From Nageia nagi (lineage: Eukaryota; Pinophyta): DNA of 64,000 nt. The translations under genes were made by a program, and so were the position numbers. The notes below the pieces were generated by a model. The model had not been told where the DNA came from, did no database searches, and was given only the letters and a program-made list of their open reading frames with translations. Shown piece by piece: positions 20,311 to 33,522 of this stretch. Position 1 is the first letter of the stretch. Each line of letters opens with the position of its first letter. Location of the stretch: positions 118,296,001 to 118,360,000 of the forward strand of contig JBITNC010000001.1 in the NCBI GenBank assembly GCA_050084985.1. Direction: 5' to 3'.

Positions 20311-21899
20311 AAATAGAGACACAAGGTCTTCATGAATATTGAACAAGAACTATAAGAGAATATACTTTAACCCTTCAAAAAGATTTATTTAATTTGGCTC
20401 TTCAAATAGATTAATAAATTTGAGAAGTGGGTTTTTCATAAAATAGGATTTAGTAAGAATAAAGAAATAAATATCATCATTGGCAATGAAAGTTAAAAAT
20501 AATTCTAGGTTGAGTTTCCAAAATTGTTTTATAATTGACTTATTAAATAAATAAAACTCACCATTAAAAATGTAATTCCAAAAGTTAAGTGGGGTAAACA
20601 ACTCTTACTTCACTTTAAAAACTCTATACAATATTGGGTTTAGAAAGTTGACAATTGGGTTCTAAACACACTAGACATTTATACCATTGAATTTGTGTTA
20701 TAGGACTAGCTATCTTGGGATGCTAAAAAAGAAAGATTTTTTAGAGGTTCGAGGAAGATTTTTCTCAAAAATTTATCTTAACTTTGTAAACAATATATTA
20801 TTGAATAAGAAGTCACACTTGATGCTTTCTTCTACTTATAAGGGGGAAAGGCACCATGTGTAAAGGAGAGAACTTTCAGAACAAGGAATTATTAAGAACT
20901 AAAACTAGGTTAAAAGGCTAATATATTAACTAAGTATGAACAAAAATAACAATTTTGAAATAAAGATTTAAAAGGAAAGGGAATCAAAGGGGACATAAGA
21001 ATTAAGGATATCAAAATAGGTATAGGAGAAGAGGAATTTGAGTGAATAAGAAAGGAGAAGGAAAAAGAGGCAAATAAAAATATGATGATTTCACATGAAT
21101 TGAAAGATGCACAAAAAAGGAATAAATAAAAATTACATAAGGAAATAAATGAAAACAAGGAATGGAATCCCTTATCAAGAGAGGGAAGGGAACCTCCTCA
21201 AAGCCATTGGATATGGAAAGTAAAAATATGGAAGAATCAATAAAAACTTTAATAATGTACAACAAGAAAAATGCTAATGCAATACCTACTAATGATTTAC
21301 CACTATCAAAATTGATGGTGAATGATGAGTAAGGTTGTAAGATTGATTATGAAAATGAAGAGGATAAGGATTTAGGAGAAAGATATGAGTATCTCTTTGG
21401 ATGATTTATTAGCTTAGTGATGCTTACTAAGGAAGTAACAATGATGAGTCCTCTTGATGAGATACCAGATGGGATGACTAGGTAAGGTTTTGAGAAAGGA
21501 TTATAAACCCTAATACATGAGAATCTTGGTGAACCATGGGATATTGAGGGATCACCAGATAAAAAAATAATAATAAAAGGAAAGGAAAAAGAGAGGTATG
21601 ATAATCTTGCTAGACTATATCATTTAGGAATAATTTAAGTTATCTTAATAAACATGGGGAACATAAATAACTATACCAAATATCAAAGAACTATAAATTA
21701 GCACAATATGTTATGGAGGAATTGAGTCATGGAAAGATCTAATTCAAGCTAGTAGAAGATAATAGTAAGAAAATAAAGTCTATTATTGAAGAAATAGGTA
21801 AATATTTAAAATAACTCTTTATAAGAATTGATAGTTCTAACTCCCCAATAATTTATGATACATGTCATGATATCAAACTAGAAAAGGAAGAAGAAAATA
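20311..21899. other. Leader or spacer of element A, nothing recognised
   Basis: AT-rich sequence with many stops in all frames, probably the decayed 5' untranslated and early gag part of element A. No motif can be supported. Confidence 0.35.
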
Positions 21900-22499
21900 C
21901 AAAATAAGAACTAGAAAAGGAAGTCAAAAATCCAAATCAATCCCTTATAAAAATAATAAAAATTTCTAGTACCTTTGGGTACATGACCCTAACAAACATA
22001 TAAAAAAAGAAACAATGACTCGATAAAGAACCATTCGAACAAGGGCTCTCCTCACCCTTCAAGCTATTAGATGAAATTTATTTTTGGATATTAAAAACTT
22101 GAAATCTCTAATGAAACCAAGGAACATTAAATCAACACCTTGAGTTATAAAAAGTAGAGATAATCATAATTTAAAGATATATTTGAAGTAGTTGGTGATC
22201 AAGATTTTAATATCACTTTGAGTAGAGATCAACCTAAGGTAAAAAATCACCATCAACAAAGGAGAGGAATATCTCTATAAATACAAAATCCTGGATGGCA
22301 CAATCAATGAAGATAAATCATGGCCATTACATCAACAACCAAAATAGATTTTTTTTTTTAAGAAAGACTCTCATGTTTCTAAAGAGTATTTATTCATATT
22401 AGAAAATGGCTAGGAAAGAAGGAGAGTCACTATTGATGTAGCCAAGATCCTTGAATTTACAACTACTTTAAAAGATGAGTTCCTCTAATATTTTATGAA

Positions 22500-23060
22500 A
22501 TATAAAAATGTACCACCAAATCAAGTTGAAATTACATGGTAAGAAATTAAAATTACATTCAAAGAAAAATATTACTTCCCAAAAGCTAGTATGAAAAGTG
22601 TGAGCAAGATGAGGGACATGATACAAGGTATTACATGAACAATACATGATTTTGATAAATGATTCAAAGTAACCCAAAAATAATTTTAAGAATCAATGAT
22701 AGAAAAATAAAACTATGGGTTTTATTTAGGTTGAAACATAACATTAAATGATATTAGAAAAAGATATACTCCTATATCAATGCACTCAATTAAATCTTGA
22801 TCAAAAGGTTTAAACTCTAAATTTTTAGATCAAATAGAGATATTCCTTGATAGATCACCAACATATCAATTAAAAAAGCACTAGGGCTACCACATATTAA
22901 AATAGAAATTTGGTGTCAATTATGCACCAAATAAGGGCATATCGTTAATGAATATCCTACTTGAAGGAAAGCTATTAAGAAATTATACTAGATATTCCAA
23001 ACCATGGGAAACTATAGCACTCATTAGTGTCCTATAGGAGGAATATGAAGAATAAGATTG
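22500..23060 (+). pseudogene. gag: Element A gag remnant with zinc knuckle
   Basis: Fragmentary frame. At 22905-22975 it reads IWCQLCTK-GHIVNE-YPT, matching the plant gypsy Gag zinc knuckle W-C-x2-C-x4-G-H-x4-C-P; the last Cys is changed to Tyr and the position before GH is a stop. Upstream, 'VEITW.EIKITFKEKYYFPKAS' matches the TW-x(4)-F-x(3)-Y region of retrotransposon Gag. All frames are broken. Confidence 0.65.
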
Positions 23061-24169
23061 CCTAGGCCAAACTATCAAACTTATGAATTGAAAAATCAGT
23101 GGACATATCAATGTTGGGAAAATAATTTTTAAATGATATTGAGAAAGGCCACAAAGTTCACATGAAGGTATACACTATTCATGCATATCAACCACTAGTA
23201 TATATACCTATAAATAGACCAAAACCCCTCCTATATGATAATGAAATTGAAATTGTATATATTTTATTAGTAGTAAAAACATAAGCTTAACCCAAGAATG
23301 ATGGTAAAAACTATAATAATCCTCCACTTAATCGATACCAAGAATAAAATCAATGGTATAATGATCAAGAATTCAATTATTAAAGATTTGATAGATAAGG
23401 GGGAGAAGATGGTGGATACAATAATCAATATCATAGATAGGGTAGAAGATTGTCACCTTTTAACTTTGTAAATCCATCTCATCAATAATATGATTGTCCT
23501 CATCCAAAGGCCTCCATTAGATATCAATATTATGAAAAAATGAATGATCATGGGTACCAAGATTATCCAAAATTATTAAATGATATATTGGAAAAGAAAA
23601 AAGAAAAAAATGTTATAGATCTAATGCAAATAAATTGTAATCTTATAGAAACACCATCCATTACAAATTGAGTTGCTTTCACTAAAACTAAGGAGGTGAA
23701 TACATCAACCATCAACATATAAGGAAAAGGAAAATAGTGGTGATTAGATATGGAAAATAAGTATATCACCATGTCAAAGAGTCTATGCTAGCAATATAGG
23801 TTACTTTCAAAATGGGATTTGATAAGTTGATAATTAAGGAGATCATTCTAGAAAATAAATACTCTAACCTTGACAAAGATAAATAAATCTCTAAAATGCC
23901 CTAAGATATTGTCAAATTACTACAAAAGTAATGCATGATGTAGGCTAAAGATGATAATCCCAAATTCATCAAATAAGAGATATAACTCTTAAAATAATTT
24001 ATTCAAATACTAAAACATGAAAATCTAATGATCAAACTAAAATAAATCACCAAATATTGGAATAAAAGAGACAACACTACCAAGAATGTGAAGATTGCAA
24101 AAAATGAAAAAATTTAGAAAAAAATAGTTCATAATAATTCATGCTATGATAAATGGGAAGATATTGTTA

Positions 24170-24480
24170 AAAATATTATGGTATATTTGGGAGTATACAT
24201 AAATATTATGCTCTTGGAAACTTGGCTATAGATTGAATATCCACCTTTATAACTAGTGAGCTATGATATAACCATTATGGATTGGATTCTCATCAAACCA
24301 CAATAAATCCTTAAAAATTCAACCATATTGTATATGGGGTTTGATTCTTAGGTAGTTTTTGAGGTGCTTGATATGCAATATAATAAATATAGTATCGTAC
24401 ATGGCATTACAATACTTGGTATTGTTCATTAATAATAACAAAATCCTTAACAATAAAACTCAAGAGATAATAATATCAAA
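24170..24480 (+). pseudogene. Element A aspartic protease remnant
   Basis: NIMV.LG..INIMLLETWLQ, then 'ISYDITIMDWILIKP' and 'VVFEVLDMQ' match the plant Ty3/gypsy protease pattern (D-S-G-A-x-V-N-I-M, then 'Y.I.MAD.....P', then 'TF.V.D'). The catalytic D-S-G is not preserved. It lies between gag and RT as expected. Confidence 0.6.
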
Positions 24481-25689
24481 TGAAGAATATGAAATACACC
24501 TTCCATTAAATAAAAGGATGGAACATGTGTATGCTAATTTCTCACATACTACTTGTTATTCATTAACACTCCAAAATGTATACACTATGACACGTTGAAA
24601 AGAATTATATGGATTTCATGAACATATAGACCCAATTGATGATGAAAAGTTGAATTTTAATAATGTTGATTTCTATGAAGACTCTAGGATCATCAAAATG
24701 CTTTGGAACATAACTAATCATGAAATAACTGATACAAGGGTTAATAGGATCACTTATTTTCAAATAAATTTTAATTTTACTAGAGGTATTTATCATAAAC
24801 CATTATCAAAATTTAATGGGTTGGAACCCCAAATGATTTGTTATGATAAATTAAAAGGATTTAACAATAAAATAAGCAAAATTGAAGTGTTGAATGACAC
24901 ATTGGTCACCACTTTAGTAAGATGGTGAGGTACTCATAAAGGTTGATATTTGAGACTTTGATTTAAACCTCTAGAGTCCATCAAAGTACCCATAGACTTA
25001 TATTCAAGTGAGGATAATCCATTATACCATATAAGGTAGTTTGAGTTGACTTGGGTTGATCAAGGTATATTGAAAACTCTATCATGGGTTCAACTATTAT
25101 GTTGGACCTTTGATATTATTTCTAAAGCATGGTATATATAATAAGAATTAAGAAGAAGGATTAGTAATTAGAAAATCCTTCAAAATGAGTTTATCAGAAA
25201 CTTCTCTTTCTATAATTGTGACTTCAACACTCAAACTAGGTTAATGGAAATTAGAGAATTTTTATTCCTCCCACATGAAGAAGATCAAAACAAGTTAACA
25301 AGATTTCATATTTCTACTTCCACACCTTTATGATGAGAATCAATTGAATAAATTAAAATGAAAATCTTGGAAAAAATATAAGGAAAGAAGACCTAGATCT
25401 AGAAGATATAGAAGATAAACTTAAAAATATAAAATATGAATTTAAGAAAGGAGAACAAGATTTGATGATAGAAAAATAATAATTTCACCTTACAATTCAA
25501 AACTTAAAACCAATATGATTAACATCAACATAGAATGATAACCCAATATAAAAAAATAAAGAGAATTATGATAAACATTATAGAATATAAAGATTCATTC
25601 CCTAAGAACTACACAAAATTAAAAGGAATGAAGGATGAGGAGATAATGATGAAAATCTAAATTAAACTTAAATGTAAACCTAGAAATAA

Positions 25690-26240
25690 TAGGTTGTATC
25701 ACATAAAACCCTAATATGAAAGCTAAAGTTAATGAAGCCATTGATAAAATGCTTGATAACATTATTATATCACCAGTAGATAATACAAACTAAATCAATC
25801 CCATGTTGATAAAACAATAGAAAATTGATAACATACGAATCTATGTTGACCTTAAAGAATTAAAAATGGCTTGTGAGCATGAACCATTCACCACTCCTTT
25901 TACTAATGAAATTCTAGAAAACACTATTGAATAAAAAGTATACTCTTTTACTGATAACTTCTCAGGATACCATGAGGTTAAGATTGCTGATGAAGATCAT
26001 CCAAAGATAACTTTGACCATTAATAGGGGATCATACATGTATAATGTTATTCCCTTTAGACTCAAGAATGCATCAACTATCTTCTATCCCTAATTTCCTA
26101 GAGTTATACCTTAACAATTGGACTATGTTTGGTATGTTGAAAGATCATATCTAAGACTTAAGATTGATGTTTAAAATACATTGATAATTTAAAATTACCA
26201 TTAGCCTACATAAATGTTTATTCATCTCTCCATATGGTGT
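25690..26240 (+). pseudogene. Element A reverse transcriptase remnant
   Basis: Reads DLKELKMACEHEPFTTPFTN, then YSFTDNFSGYHEVKIADED and ITLTINRGSYMYNVIPFRLK. These are RT blocks around the first catalytic Asp (F-T-D-x-F-S-G-Y) and the P-F-G-L-K-N-A motif (here PFRLKNAS). The Y-x-D-D block is lost in a rearranged stretch after 26100. Stops replace Gln codons. Confidence 0.8.
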
Positions 26241-26559
26241 GTTGTTGGGATACATTATTTACAAATAGTGACTGATGGTGGATTCAACAAAAGTGGTAGT
26301 TTTATTAAATATTTCACTATAAAGAATTGTGAAGGAAAATAAATAATTTTTAGAGTCATCATGACACAATAGAAAATTCATTAAAAAAATGTAATATTGT
26401 CTTCCCAATTGATGATTTAATGAAAACTAATCAATAATTTTATTGGTTAGTATAATGCCAAGAGAATTTTAAATTGTTAAAACTAAATTTATCTAAGGCT
26501 TCAATCCTAAATTTTCCATATTATATAAAATAATTCTATGTACATGTTGACATTGACAG

Positions 26560-26960
26560 TATAATAAGTAGATCTATACTTGATCATCCTAGTGATGGAA
26601 ACATAGACCCCTAGAAATGGTTTATGCATTACAAAAATTTAGACATTATTTATTGGTAACCACATTCTTATTCTTCATAGACCATAAAGCCCTAATATAT
26701 CTAGTTAAAATAATAATAATTCAAGGATAGATCTATCGACGGTTCCTACTTTTGTTAAGAATTTTAGTTCAAAATTATTTTCACAATTTACAATTTCTTT
26801 CTAGAATATAAAATGATGAGACTTCTAAAATTATTGATGATCTACTAGGGGCCCATTTATTCTAGATTGAGGCTAATCCTAATAACTTACAATAGATAAC
26901 TATACTACTTACATTATGTACTTTCCCTAAAGAACCATTTTTGAGAGATTACAAAAATTA
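26560..26960 (+). pseudogene. Element A RNase H remnant
   Basis: MVYALQKFRHYLLVTTFLFF, followed by IDHKALIYLVK, is the Ty3/gypsy RNase H signature (A-x-x-F-x-x-R-H-Y-L, then D-H-x-A-L). It is followed by a broken stretch and a 'YLRLLEY..'-like end. Non-functional. Confidence 0.8.
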
Positions 26961-27059
26961 TTGATTAAAGCAATGCATTATGCTATAATTACTAGTGACC
27001 TTTATTAAATTGGTATGGATGAAGTGATTATAAGGATAGACTTGAAATGTAAACATTAA

Positions 27060-27363
27060 GATGTCCTAAGGGAGGCTTACAAAGTAATTGCATGTGTTCA
27101 ATTTAATTATGAGTTAATGAGTAAACCATTTATCCCATCTAGTTTATGGTGGCCCTCTTTCCACTTTGATGCCCAAGAATTCACCAAAATATATGATATT
27201 TATTAATGAATAGGAAACCCATTAGGAAGAGATGAACTACTCTTACAACCAATTGTATCAATGCTCCCATTAATTAAATGGGTAATTGACTTTATTAGCC
27301 CCATATAACTACCTAAAAAATTAAATATTACCAAATATAAATTAAAGGGATAAAGTATCTAAT
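27060..27363 (+). pseudogene. Element A integrase, first piece
   Basis: The zinc-finger-to-core transition: 'LWWPSFHFDAQEFTKIYDIY' (Cys residues lost), 'IGNPLGRDELLLQPI', then 'LIKWVIDFISPI', which carries the first catalytic Asp (W-A-I-D-F-x-G-P). The frame is interrupted at the TSD ctaat (27359-27363) by element B. The next piece starts at 35213. Confidence 0.8.
27359..27363. other. Target-site duplication CTAAT, left copy (element B)
   Basis: ctaat before the LTR of element B equals 35213-35217 after it. This is a 5-bp duplication, as made by Ty3/gypsy integrases. Confidence 0.92.
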
Positions 27364-28184
27364 TATTTACAAATATTTTGAGAATGTAAATAAATAAATA
27401 ATTACAAACCCAAGATACTTGTTTCGAGCTACGGATAATAATTTATACCACATAAAAAAATAGATGAAGAAGATAGGCACTATAGAATTAGGATGATAAT
27501 ACCAATCAAGAACTATAATTTGTATACTTACCTTACAAAGCATACCTTACATAGGAGGATGATGATATGTTTGATGCATTAACAGTAAAAGAATCCTACT
27601 CCAGAAGCTATGACTTGAAATATTGCAAAAATAGGATCGCAAGTAGTCTATATGGTGTTCAGAAGGAGCATCGATGATGTATTTAGCATGAATAAGGAGA
27701 ACTAATGATCTTTGTTAGAGTGCATTTTATTCTCAAATTGAGTCAAGTACTTGCATATGGATGTTTTGAATAGAGATGTGATGTCAATATAGATCATCAA
27801 CATCAAAATAGCTCATGTAAGGAAGTACACAAACCATAGCCTTGAATGGCAATATCAAGAGACACCTAAAGGATTGCCACCACCAATACCAAATATAGGA
27901 TCATGTATCTCCCTGAGGTGGACTTACTATTAGATCCCTATTTATATAGATAATAATATGACCTACTCCTTAGGTCGATGTGTACCTACATAAATAGGGT
28001 TAGCCCACAATATATAATGATATTCAAGACAACCATTGATATCATAATCATATTCAAAATAAACATTGACATTATGATCATATTCAAGATAAGCATTGAT
28101 ATCATTGTATTAAATATTCTAGGTGTGTATTAGTGCAAGCAAGTGTATTTATTTAAATGCTTAAATAAATTTTATGTGATAACA
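27364..28184 (-). repeat. 3' LTR of element B
   Basis: On the minus strand it starts tgttatcacataaaa and ends ttgtaaa(t)a, the terminal CA being changed to TA (27364-27365). It aligns along its length with 34428-35212; a 36-base segment near 27845-27880 is absent from the other copy. A TATA box (minus strand tctatataaataggg) lies at 27936-27950. Confidence 0.92.
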
Positions 28185-28201
28185 TATGCCCCACTTTGGA
28201 T
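28185..28201 (-). promoter_or_regulatory. Polypurine tract of element B
   Basis: Minus strand catccaaagtggggcata, directly next to the 3' LTR. It is nearly identical to the tract of element 1 at 2896-2911. Confidence 0.85.
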
Positions 28202-28489
28202 GAGAAATTGATATCACTAGGTGCATTGAGATTTTTTATTCAAAGTACAACCAAGATGTCATAGTAATGAAATATTAGCAAGCATTGATAAGCATAATAC
28301 TAGCACTAATCAATCTAAATTTCAACAAAGATTGTAATATAGCCAAACCTATAAAAGCTAGATATGGGTTGAGAAAACTTCCTACTATGATGTTTTTCAA
28401 CCTACCCCTTGTCATGATATTGACAACACATAATGACATGCTTGATTACCTAACGACATAAGATAGTAATAGTGAGACAACATGACATA

Positions 28490-28570
28490 ACAAGATACTG
28501 ACCATAATACAATACATGATAACCCATGACCACACATGACTACACATGACCACACATGACAACACATGAC
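28490..28570. repeat. cacatgac simple tandem tract
   Basis: The 10-base word acacatgacc repeats about seven times at 28505-28570. It is the counterpart of the catgtgt tract of element 1 (2391-2640) at the same distance class from the LTR. Confidence 0.8.
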
Positions 28571-28796
28571 CACACATGACCATACCAAGACCTTATCAAC
28601 AAGATAACGCATGATATATGACAATTTTGACAAACACGAGCAAATAGCATACTGTAGTAGAATGGGAGCTCAACTTCATGTCAAGAGGCCTCCTATAATA
28701 TGATGAGAGCTAAGTTTTGCATAATTGCAATATAATGGAAGCTAAGACTTTGCACCAAGTAGCATATTGTAGCCATATAAGAATCAAACTCTGCAA

Positions 28797-29000
28797 CATA
28801 TGTATATGGGAGCTAAGAATTCATGCCAATAGGCATGATATGATGAAAGCTAAAACTCTATGCTAAGAGGCATGATATGATGAGAGCTAAAACTCTACAC
28901 CAAGGGGCATGATATGATGAGAGATAAAAATCTAAATCAAGAGGCATGATATAATGAGAGCTAAAACTCTATGCCAAAAGGCATGATAATATGTGATAAT
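28797..29000. repeat. 37-bp tandem repeat, five units
   Basis: ggcatgatatgatgagagct plus aaaactctacaccaagg is repeated with exact 37-bp steps (28834, 28871, 28908, 28945, 28982). It occupies the same place in element B as the 80-bp array does in element 1, and both contain a 'gagctaa(g/a)' word, so the two arrays may derive from one ancestral spacer. Confidence 0.88.
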
Positions 29001-29362
29001 GCTTGAAATCTCATGCTAAAGAATGTTGATGTCTATGTGGGAGCTAAAACTCCATCCCAAGAGGCATATAACAAAATATGATCTAATATATAGCCACATA
29101 GGTAATTCTTCATCATGTCTAGCAAATTAGGATGTTCAATCTAACAAAACAAGGAACATGGGTGGTCTATTTTGATAGAAGCACACTGTCAATGATCCTT
29201 AATGCTTCATAGAAGAAGATCATGGGCAATCCTTTTCTTAAAGAATTTTTAAAAATTGTAAAACCTAGACAATAGTGTATTTCTTACTGATTATTTCATA
29301 TACCTACTTGTAATCCATAGTTGTGTAAATCAAGATTATCTAAGAATATGTGTTCTTGAAAT

Positions 29363-29372
29363 CTTATAAAAA
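29363..29372 (+). promoter_or_regulatory. TATA-like box of the antisense gene in element B
   Basis: cttataaaaaggg lies about 320 bases before the first ATG (29687) and 680 before the PMD reading frame, on the strand of the PMD gene. It is followed by a pyrimidine-rich leader. This is a candidate promoter only; no cap site can be seen. Confidence 0.4.
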
Positions 29373-30029
29373 GGGATTGACCCCCCTTTTATTATCACTT
29401 GCTTGCATTTTGAGAGTGGAGAGTGCTTTGGAGTTTTTGAGAACCTATTTAGTGGGTGTTTGTTTTTGACTTTGCTACTATCAATTTGTAATTGCTTCTG
29501 CTTCTTTTCCATAGCTTCTTGTTATAGCTTTACTGATCACACATCAAGAGCGACATAGAGCTACTTTGGTGATGAACTTTCCTATTGGCCATAATGTAAA
29601 TCATCTTTACCTATCTTTTCTTTAGTGTATTCCTACTTTTTTCTTATGTTATTATAGGTTTTCTATAAATCCAACATTCTATCACTATGGTTTCACTTGT
29701 TAGAACACATATGATTTCATTTTTGATTTTTAGTGCTATTTTTCATTTTCTATCTCCATGGCTATGTTTGTCTTTTTTGTATAACTATATACACAAAATT
29801 TTATCATCATGCCATATGGGAAGAGGGTCACTGGTGGTCCCTTATACCCTAGTTTGGAATATGGATGATCCTCTTTACTATTCTTAGACTATTGGTGATC
29901 CTTTTTTATCTATTTAAAAAACCTACAAAAATGCATTTATGATTGAAACTAACCTACTTTTTGGGTGCTTTTTGCTAGGATTGTAACTACTACATGAGGT
30001 CTTTTAGGAAAAGTACTACTTTCACTGTT

Positions 30030-31780
30030 TCTCAATAATGGCCCCAATCAAAGGAGAGCTACAGCACACTTGAGGCTATTTCCTTGAGTTACTTGGCTTT
30101 TGCTAATTATATTTACCATGATTGGGACATGTTGATGGCTTTGATGGAAAGGTGGGATCCTAATTCCAACTTCTTTCACCTACCCATTAGGAAGATCACG
30201 ATGTCACTAAGGACATATACAGGATCACTAGGCTACCTATCAGAGGTAAGCTAGTGAATATGGTTCTTGTTCCCAACAAGGAATGAGTAGAGGAGTGGGC
30301 TATATGGCTCATAGGCTTAGATGAGGTAAATCATAAGAAGAGGGGAGTTTTCCTAATGCAACATGTACCAAAGGATCCTTCAACATGAGATGGCCTACCA
30401 TTAAGGATCATAATTAATTACATATTGGATGCTATTATCTATCTAGACAAGAGCAACAAGACATTTTCTATGGGAATGGTTCCTATCATCATGGACATGA
30501 TTTTACATGAATGGTATGCATGGTGCCCAACTATCTTGGCATAATTATATCATGATTTACATTCATTTGTTAAGGTGGAGAGAGGGGGGAGATAGGTGGC
30601 TCACTCTATGATACTATAGGTATGGGCCTATGATCATATAGGCATCCTAGATTGACCTCTCTACCATTAGACCTACCTGATGACATGCCCATATGGTAGC
30701 TATGGGCAACTACATAGGGTCCTAACTTTCATAATGTTGACCTAGAGGGATGGAGGATATGATTTGACACACTTAGGGAGTCTCAAATGTACTGGCATCC
30801 CTATAGGTATGCCCTAGAATGGGCTGATGGTATGCATGAGCTAGCTTGGGTAAGACACTCTACATACATTCAAGCATGCAGGGTACTAGTTGAGCCATAC
30901 AAGTTGGAGTGAGTACTCTAATAGTTTGGGATGTAGTAGGGGATACCAAATGACTATAAGATAGTAGTACACTACTACCATAATAGGGAGTTTATAGAGG
31001 ACTATGAGTTAATACCAAATTGGGATTTTGAGTGGACATCCCCTAATGAGGACTCTAATTTTGAACATGACCTAGATATAGATGGTCCTGAGCATATCAA
31101 GGACTATCTAGACTAGTGGTGAGGATGTAATCCTCACCACCTAGGCATACATGAGGTGGACCAGGCTAAGGATGATGGAGGCAAAGATGACATAGGGGAT
31201 GAATAGATTGGGTGGGACATAGGATACACTCAAGTAGGATGTAGTTCATATGACATGGGTGATGCATGTGATGAGACACTCGATGCAGGTCATGATGATA
31301 ATGAGGAGATTGACCTAGACCAGGATGACTATGAGCTAAACATAAAAAGAGATATGGATGCAGATGAAGATGAGGAATATGATGATGGTATTTATTCTTT
31401 TTATCTTATATATATAAATTTATTTTATTTATAAATGCATGCAATACTGATATGTGATTTTCATGTTATCTATAGCTGATGAGGATCCTAAGCTAGATGT
31501 GGCTCAATTACATATGCTCATAGAATAAAAAGATAATGAAATTAGAGAGCTACAAGGTCAACTATAACAGGGAGAAGGAGACTATGCTAGTCTATACCAG
31601 GACCTACAAAGAGAGAATGCATAGATCTAAGATCTCTATGAGTGGATACGTAAGGTTGAGAGACAAGCAGGTGAAGAGAAAGTAAGGGTTGAGAAATACA
31701 AGGCTAGGTGTGAGGGTAGTGGTTCTAGTAGGGCTACTAGTTCCAGTGTAGGGGGAGGAGGTCCTATTGGGAGGAAATAG
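30030..31780 (+). pseudogene. Plant mobile domain (PMD) gene, antisense inside element B, decayed
   Basis: Two exons. Exon 1 (about 30030-31387) reads SYSTLEAISLSYLAFANYIY, LMALMERWDPNSNFFHLPI, then after a +1 shift DIYRITRLPIRGKLVNMVLV, KRGVFLMQHVPKD, AIIYLDKSNKTFSMGMVPII and CPTILA.LYHDLHSFV. These match the aminotransferase-like plant mobile domain: F-H-L-P-x-G-E-x-T-x-x-L-x-D-V, L-P-x-x-G, W-x-x-x-x-L-A-x-L-Y. An acidic stretch (about 31080-31387) follows. After an intron, exon 2 (31476-31780) is a Glu/Arg-rich coiled coil with a Gly/Ser tail ending GPIGRK. Its in-frame stops (TAA, TAG) all sit where CAA or CAG is expected. PMD proteins occur both as host genes and inside Ty3/gypsy elements; the cellular role here is unknown. 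Confidence 0.75.
31388..31475 (+). other. Intron of the antisense PMD gene
   Basis: gatg/gtatttattc ... catgttatctatag/ctgatgagg: a GT-AG intron of 88 bases, very T/A-rich. Removing it joins an Asp/Glu-rich frame (DADEDEEYDD) to an Asp/Glu-rich continuation (ADEDPKLDVAQL) in one frame. That is strong support for a real intron. It also shows the gene is read on the strand opposite to the retroelement RNA, since an intron on the element strand would be lost during reverse transcription. Confidence 0.7.
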
Positions 31781-32379
31781 CTTTGGACACATGATAATCA
31801 CTTAGTCATGATGAGATTTTGTAAAATGATGAACCTTTTTATGATATACATAAAAGATGACCATTATTTATTTGCTTTATTATTGTTGATATATATTTAT
31901 GAGAGTTGAAACTCTGTGCCAAGAGGCCTACAAGGATATCATGACCTAGGAGCTGAAACTCCACACAAAAGGGTAATCATCAACTTTTAGTTTGATAAAA
32001 TCTAGCTATGAAAGAGGACCATAGGTGGTCCACTCTTGACAAAAATGGAGTGCTAATGCTCCTATTATGATGCCAAAATGATCCCCCATTTTCTCCATCA
32101 TGCCATTGATTAGTTAATCTATCCTACTATTAGTTCCATTAGTGTTAGTTAGATCATGCATGTCTACCAAATGACATAACTAGAGGGCCTCATGCCCCCA
32201 CTAGTACTAGCTTCATTCTATTATTTTTCATGTTGTGCCCCTATGGTAGTGGGCTCTTTCATCATATTTCCTTGTGTATATAATATTCATATGTTGTGTT
32301 GTGGCATGGGGTTCTTTTAAATTCCTAATTTTTATTATCTACATGCACAAGAGTCTTTTTCTCTTCTTCTTATTTTTCA
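31781..32379. other. Spacer of element B between gag and the antisense gene
   Basis: No coding is recognised. The words 'gagagttgaaactctgtgccaagaggcc' and 'gagctgaaactccacac' at 31890-31970 resemble units of the 37-bp repeat at 28797-29000, so repeat material flanks the antisense gene on both sides. Confidence 0.5.
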
Positions 32380-33460
32380 AATGATATTGCTTTCTTGTCC
32401 ACCAAATCTTGGATGGTATCTTTAAACTTCTTGCATTCATATGTTTTATGTCCATGAACTTTATGATATCCACAAAATCCTCCTATAGTTTTAGTGGCTT
32501 TTTGGTTCACAGGTGGTAGTTGAATCAAACTCTTTTGTAGCAATGATTGTAATAACTTATCATGGTCTTTTGTAATCTTGGTATATACTTAAGGAGTTTT
32601 TTGCTTGGTTGGACAAGGTGTTTCTTTCATTGTTTTAACTATTGCCATCATTCTCATAATTGATGGTTTCCTTTCCTCTCTTTTAAATTTCCAAGAATTG
32701 ATTTTCACCATGCGTTTCTCTTTTTGAATCATAGACATAATCATCTTGGATAGGGGTTGGTCTAGATAGTTGAAAAATTCTAGTATCATCTCATCTCTAA
32801 GGGATTTTATCAACATATGTTTTAGCTCTTTTTAACTCAAATTTATAAATGTTGCTATTTTCCTCCATGCTTTTACAAATTCATCAAATGATTGGTTCTC
32901 ACATTGTCTCATTCTCATTAAATCAATAATGGTTGGTTTCCTTTTTATGTTGTGTTGATATTGATTTAGGAATTATTGTTTCAATTGCTCATAACTGGTG
33001 ATACTATGATTTTCAAGACTATAAAACCATTTGGAAGTTTCTTTCCCTAAACTAAGTTGAAATAATCTTGCTAACATATCTGTATCATATTGATGGTTAC
33101 AAGCTACTTCCTCAAAGATCATGATGTGTATTCTTCAATCACTAATGCCATCATATTTACTGAAATCTATGTCTTCCCCTTCCCATGTTTTGCCTTTTAT
33201 TTTTGCACAAAAGGGGTGCCTTTAATTTAGCTATTCACCCTCTTTTTATTTACTCAATAAAGTTAGCCTCTTTAGTTGTTTAGCCATTAATTTTAGTTGT
33301 GCCATTCTTTTCTCTGATTTCTCTTTTTCATTTTGTGTAGGTACATTGTTATCATTTTTCTCATTCTCTAGGAGATTAGGTTTTTTTAGTTTCTTCCTCA
33401 TTCTCATATTTAGGTATTTCAAGGGTAAATCTCCCTTTTTGATCTCTCCATTCTTGGATT
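32380..33460 (-). pseudogene. gag: Element B gag with zinc knuckle
   Basis: Broken by a few stops. The capsid-like retrotransposon Gag region reads LARLFQLSLGKETSKWFYSL, then HSITSYEQLKQ.FLNQYQHN and LMRMRQCENQSFDEFVKAWR. This is the standard pattern (A-x-x-W-F-x-x-L, then S-x-x-x-L-x-x-x-F). A single zinc knuckle CGYHKVHGHKTYECKKF (C-x2-Y-H...H...C form seen in Tat/Athila Gag) is at 32425-32488. Gag would let the element package its RNA; polymerase functions would have to come from another element. The frame 32589-32816 is the longest unbroken part. Confidence 0.85.
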
Positions 33461-33522
33461 AGTTGTCTATATAACTCTCTTATAATTACTTACCTTACAC
33501 ATAGTTGAAATTTTTGATAAGA

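Noticed and set aside
28412-28633. 73-codon minus-strand frame (CVVMCCHVWSCVVMCGHG)
   Set aside because: Translation of the cacatgac simple repeat.
28797-29000. CRISPR-like regular 37-bp repeats
   Set aside because: The units are contiguous tandem repeats without spacers, in a plant retroelement.
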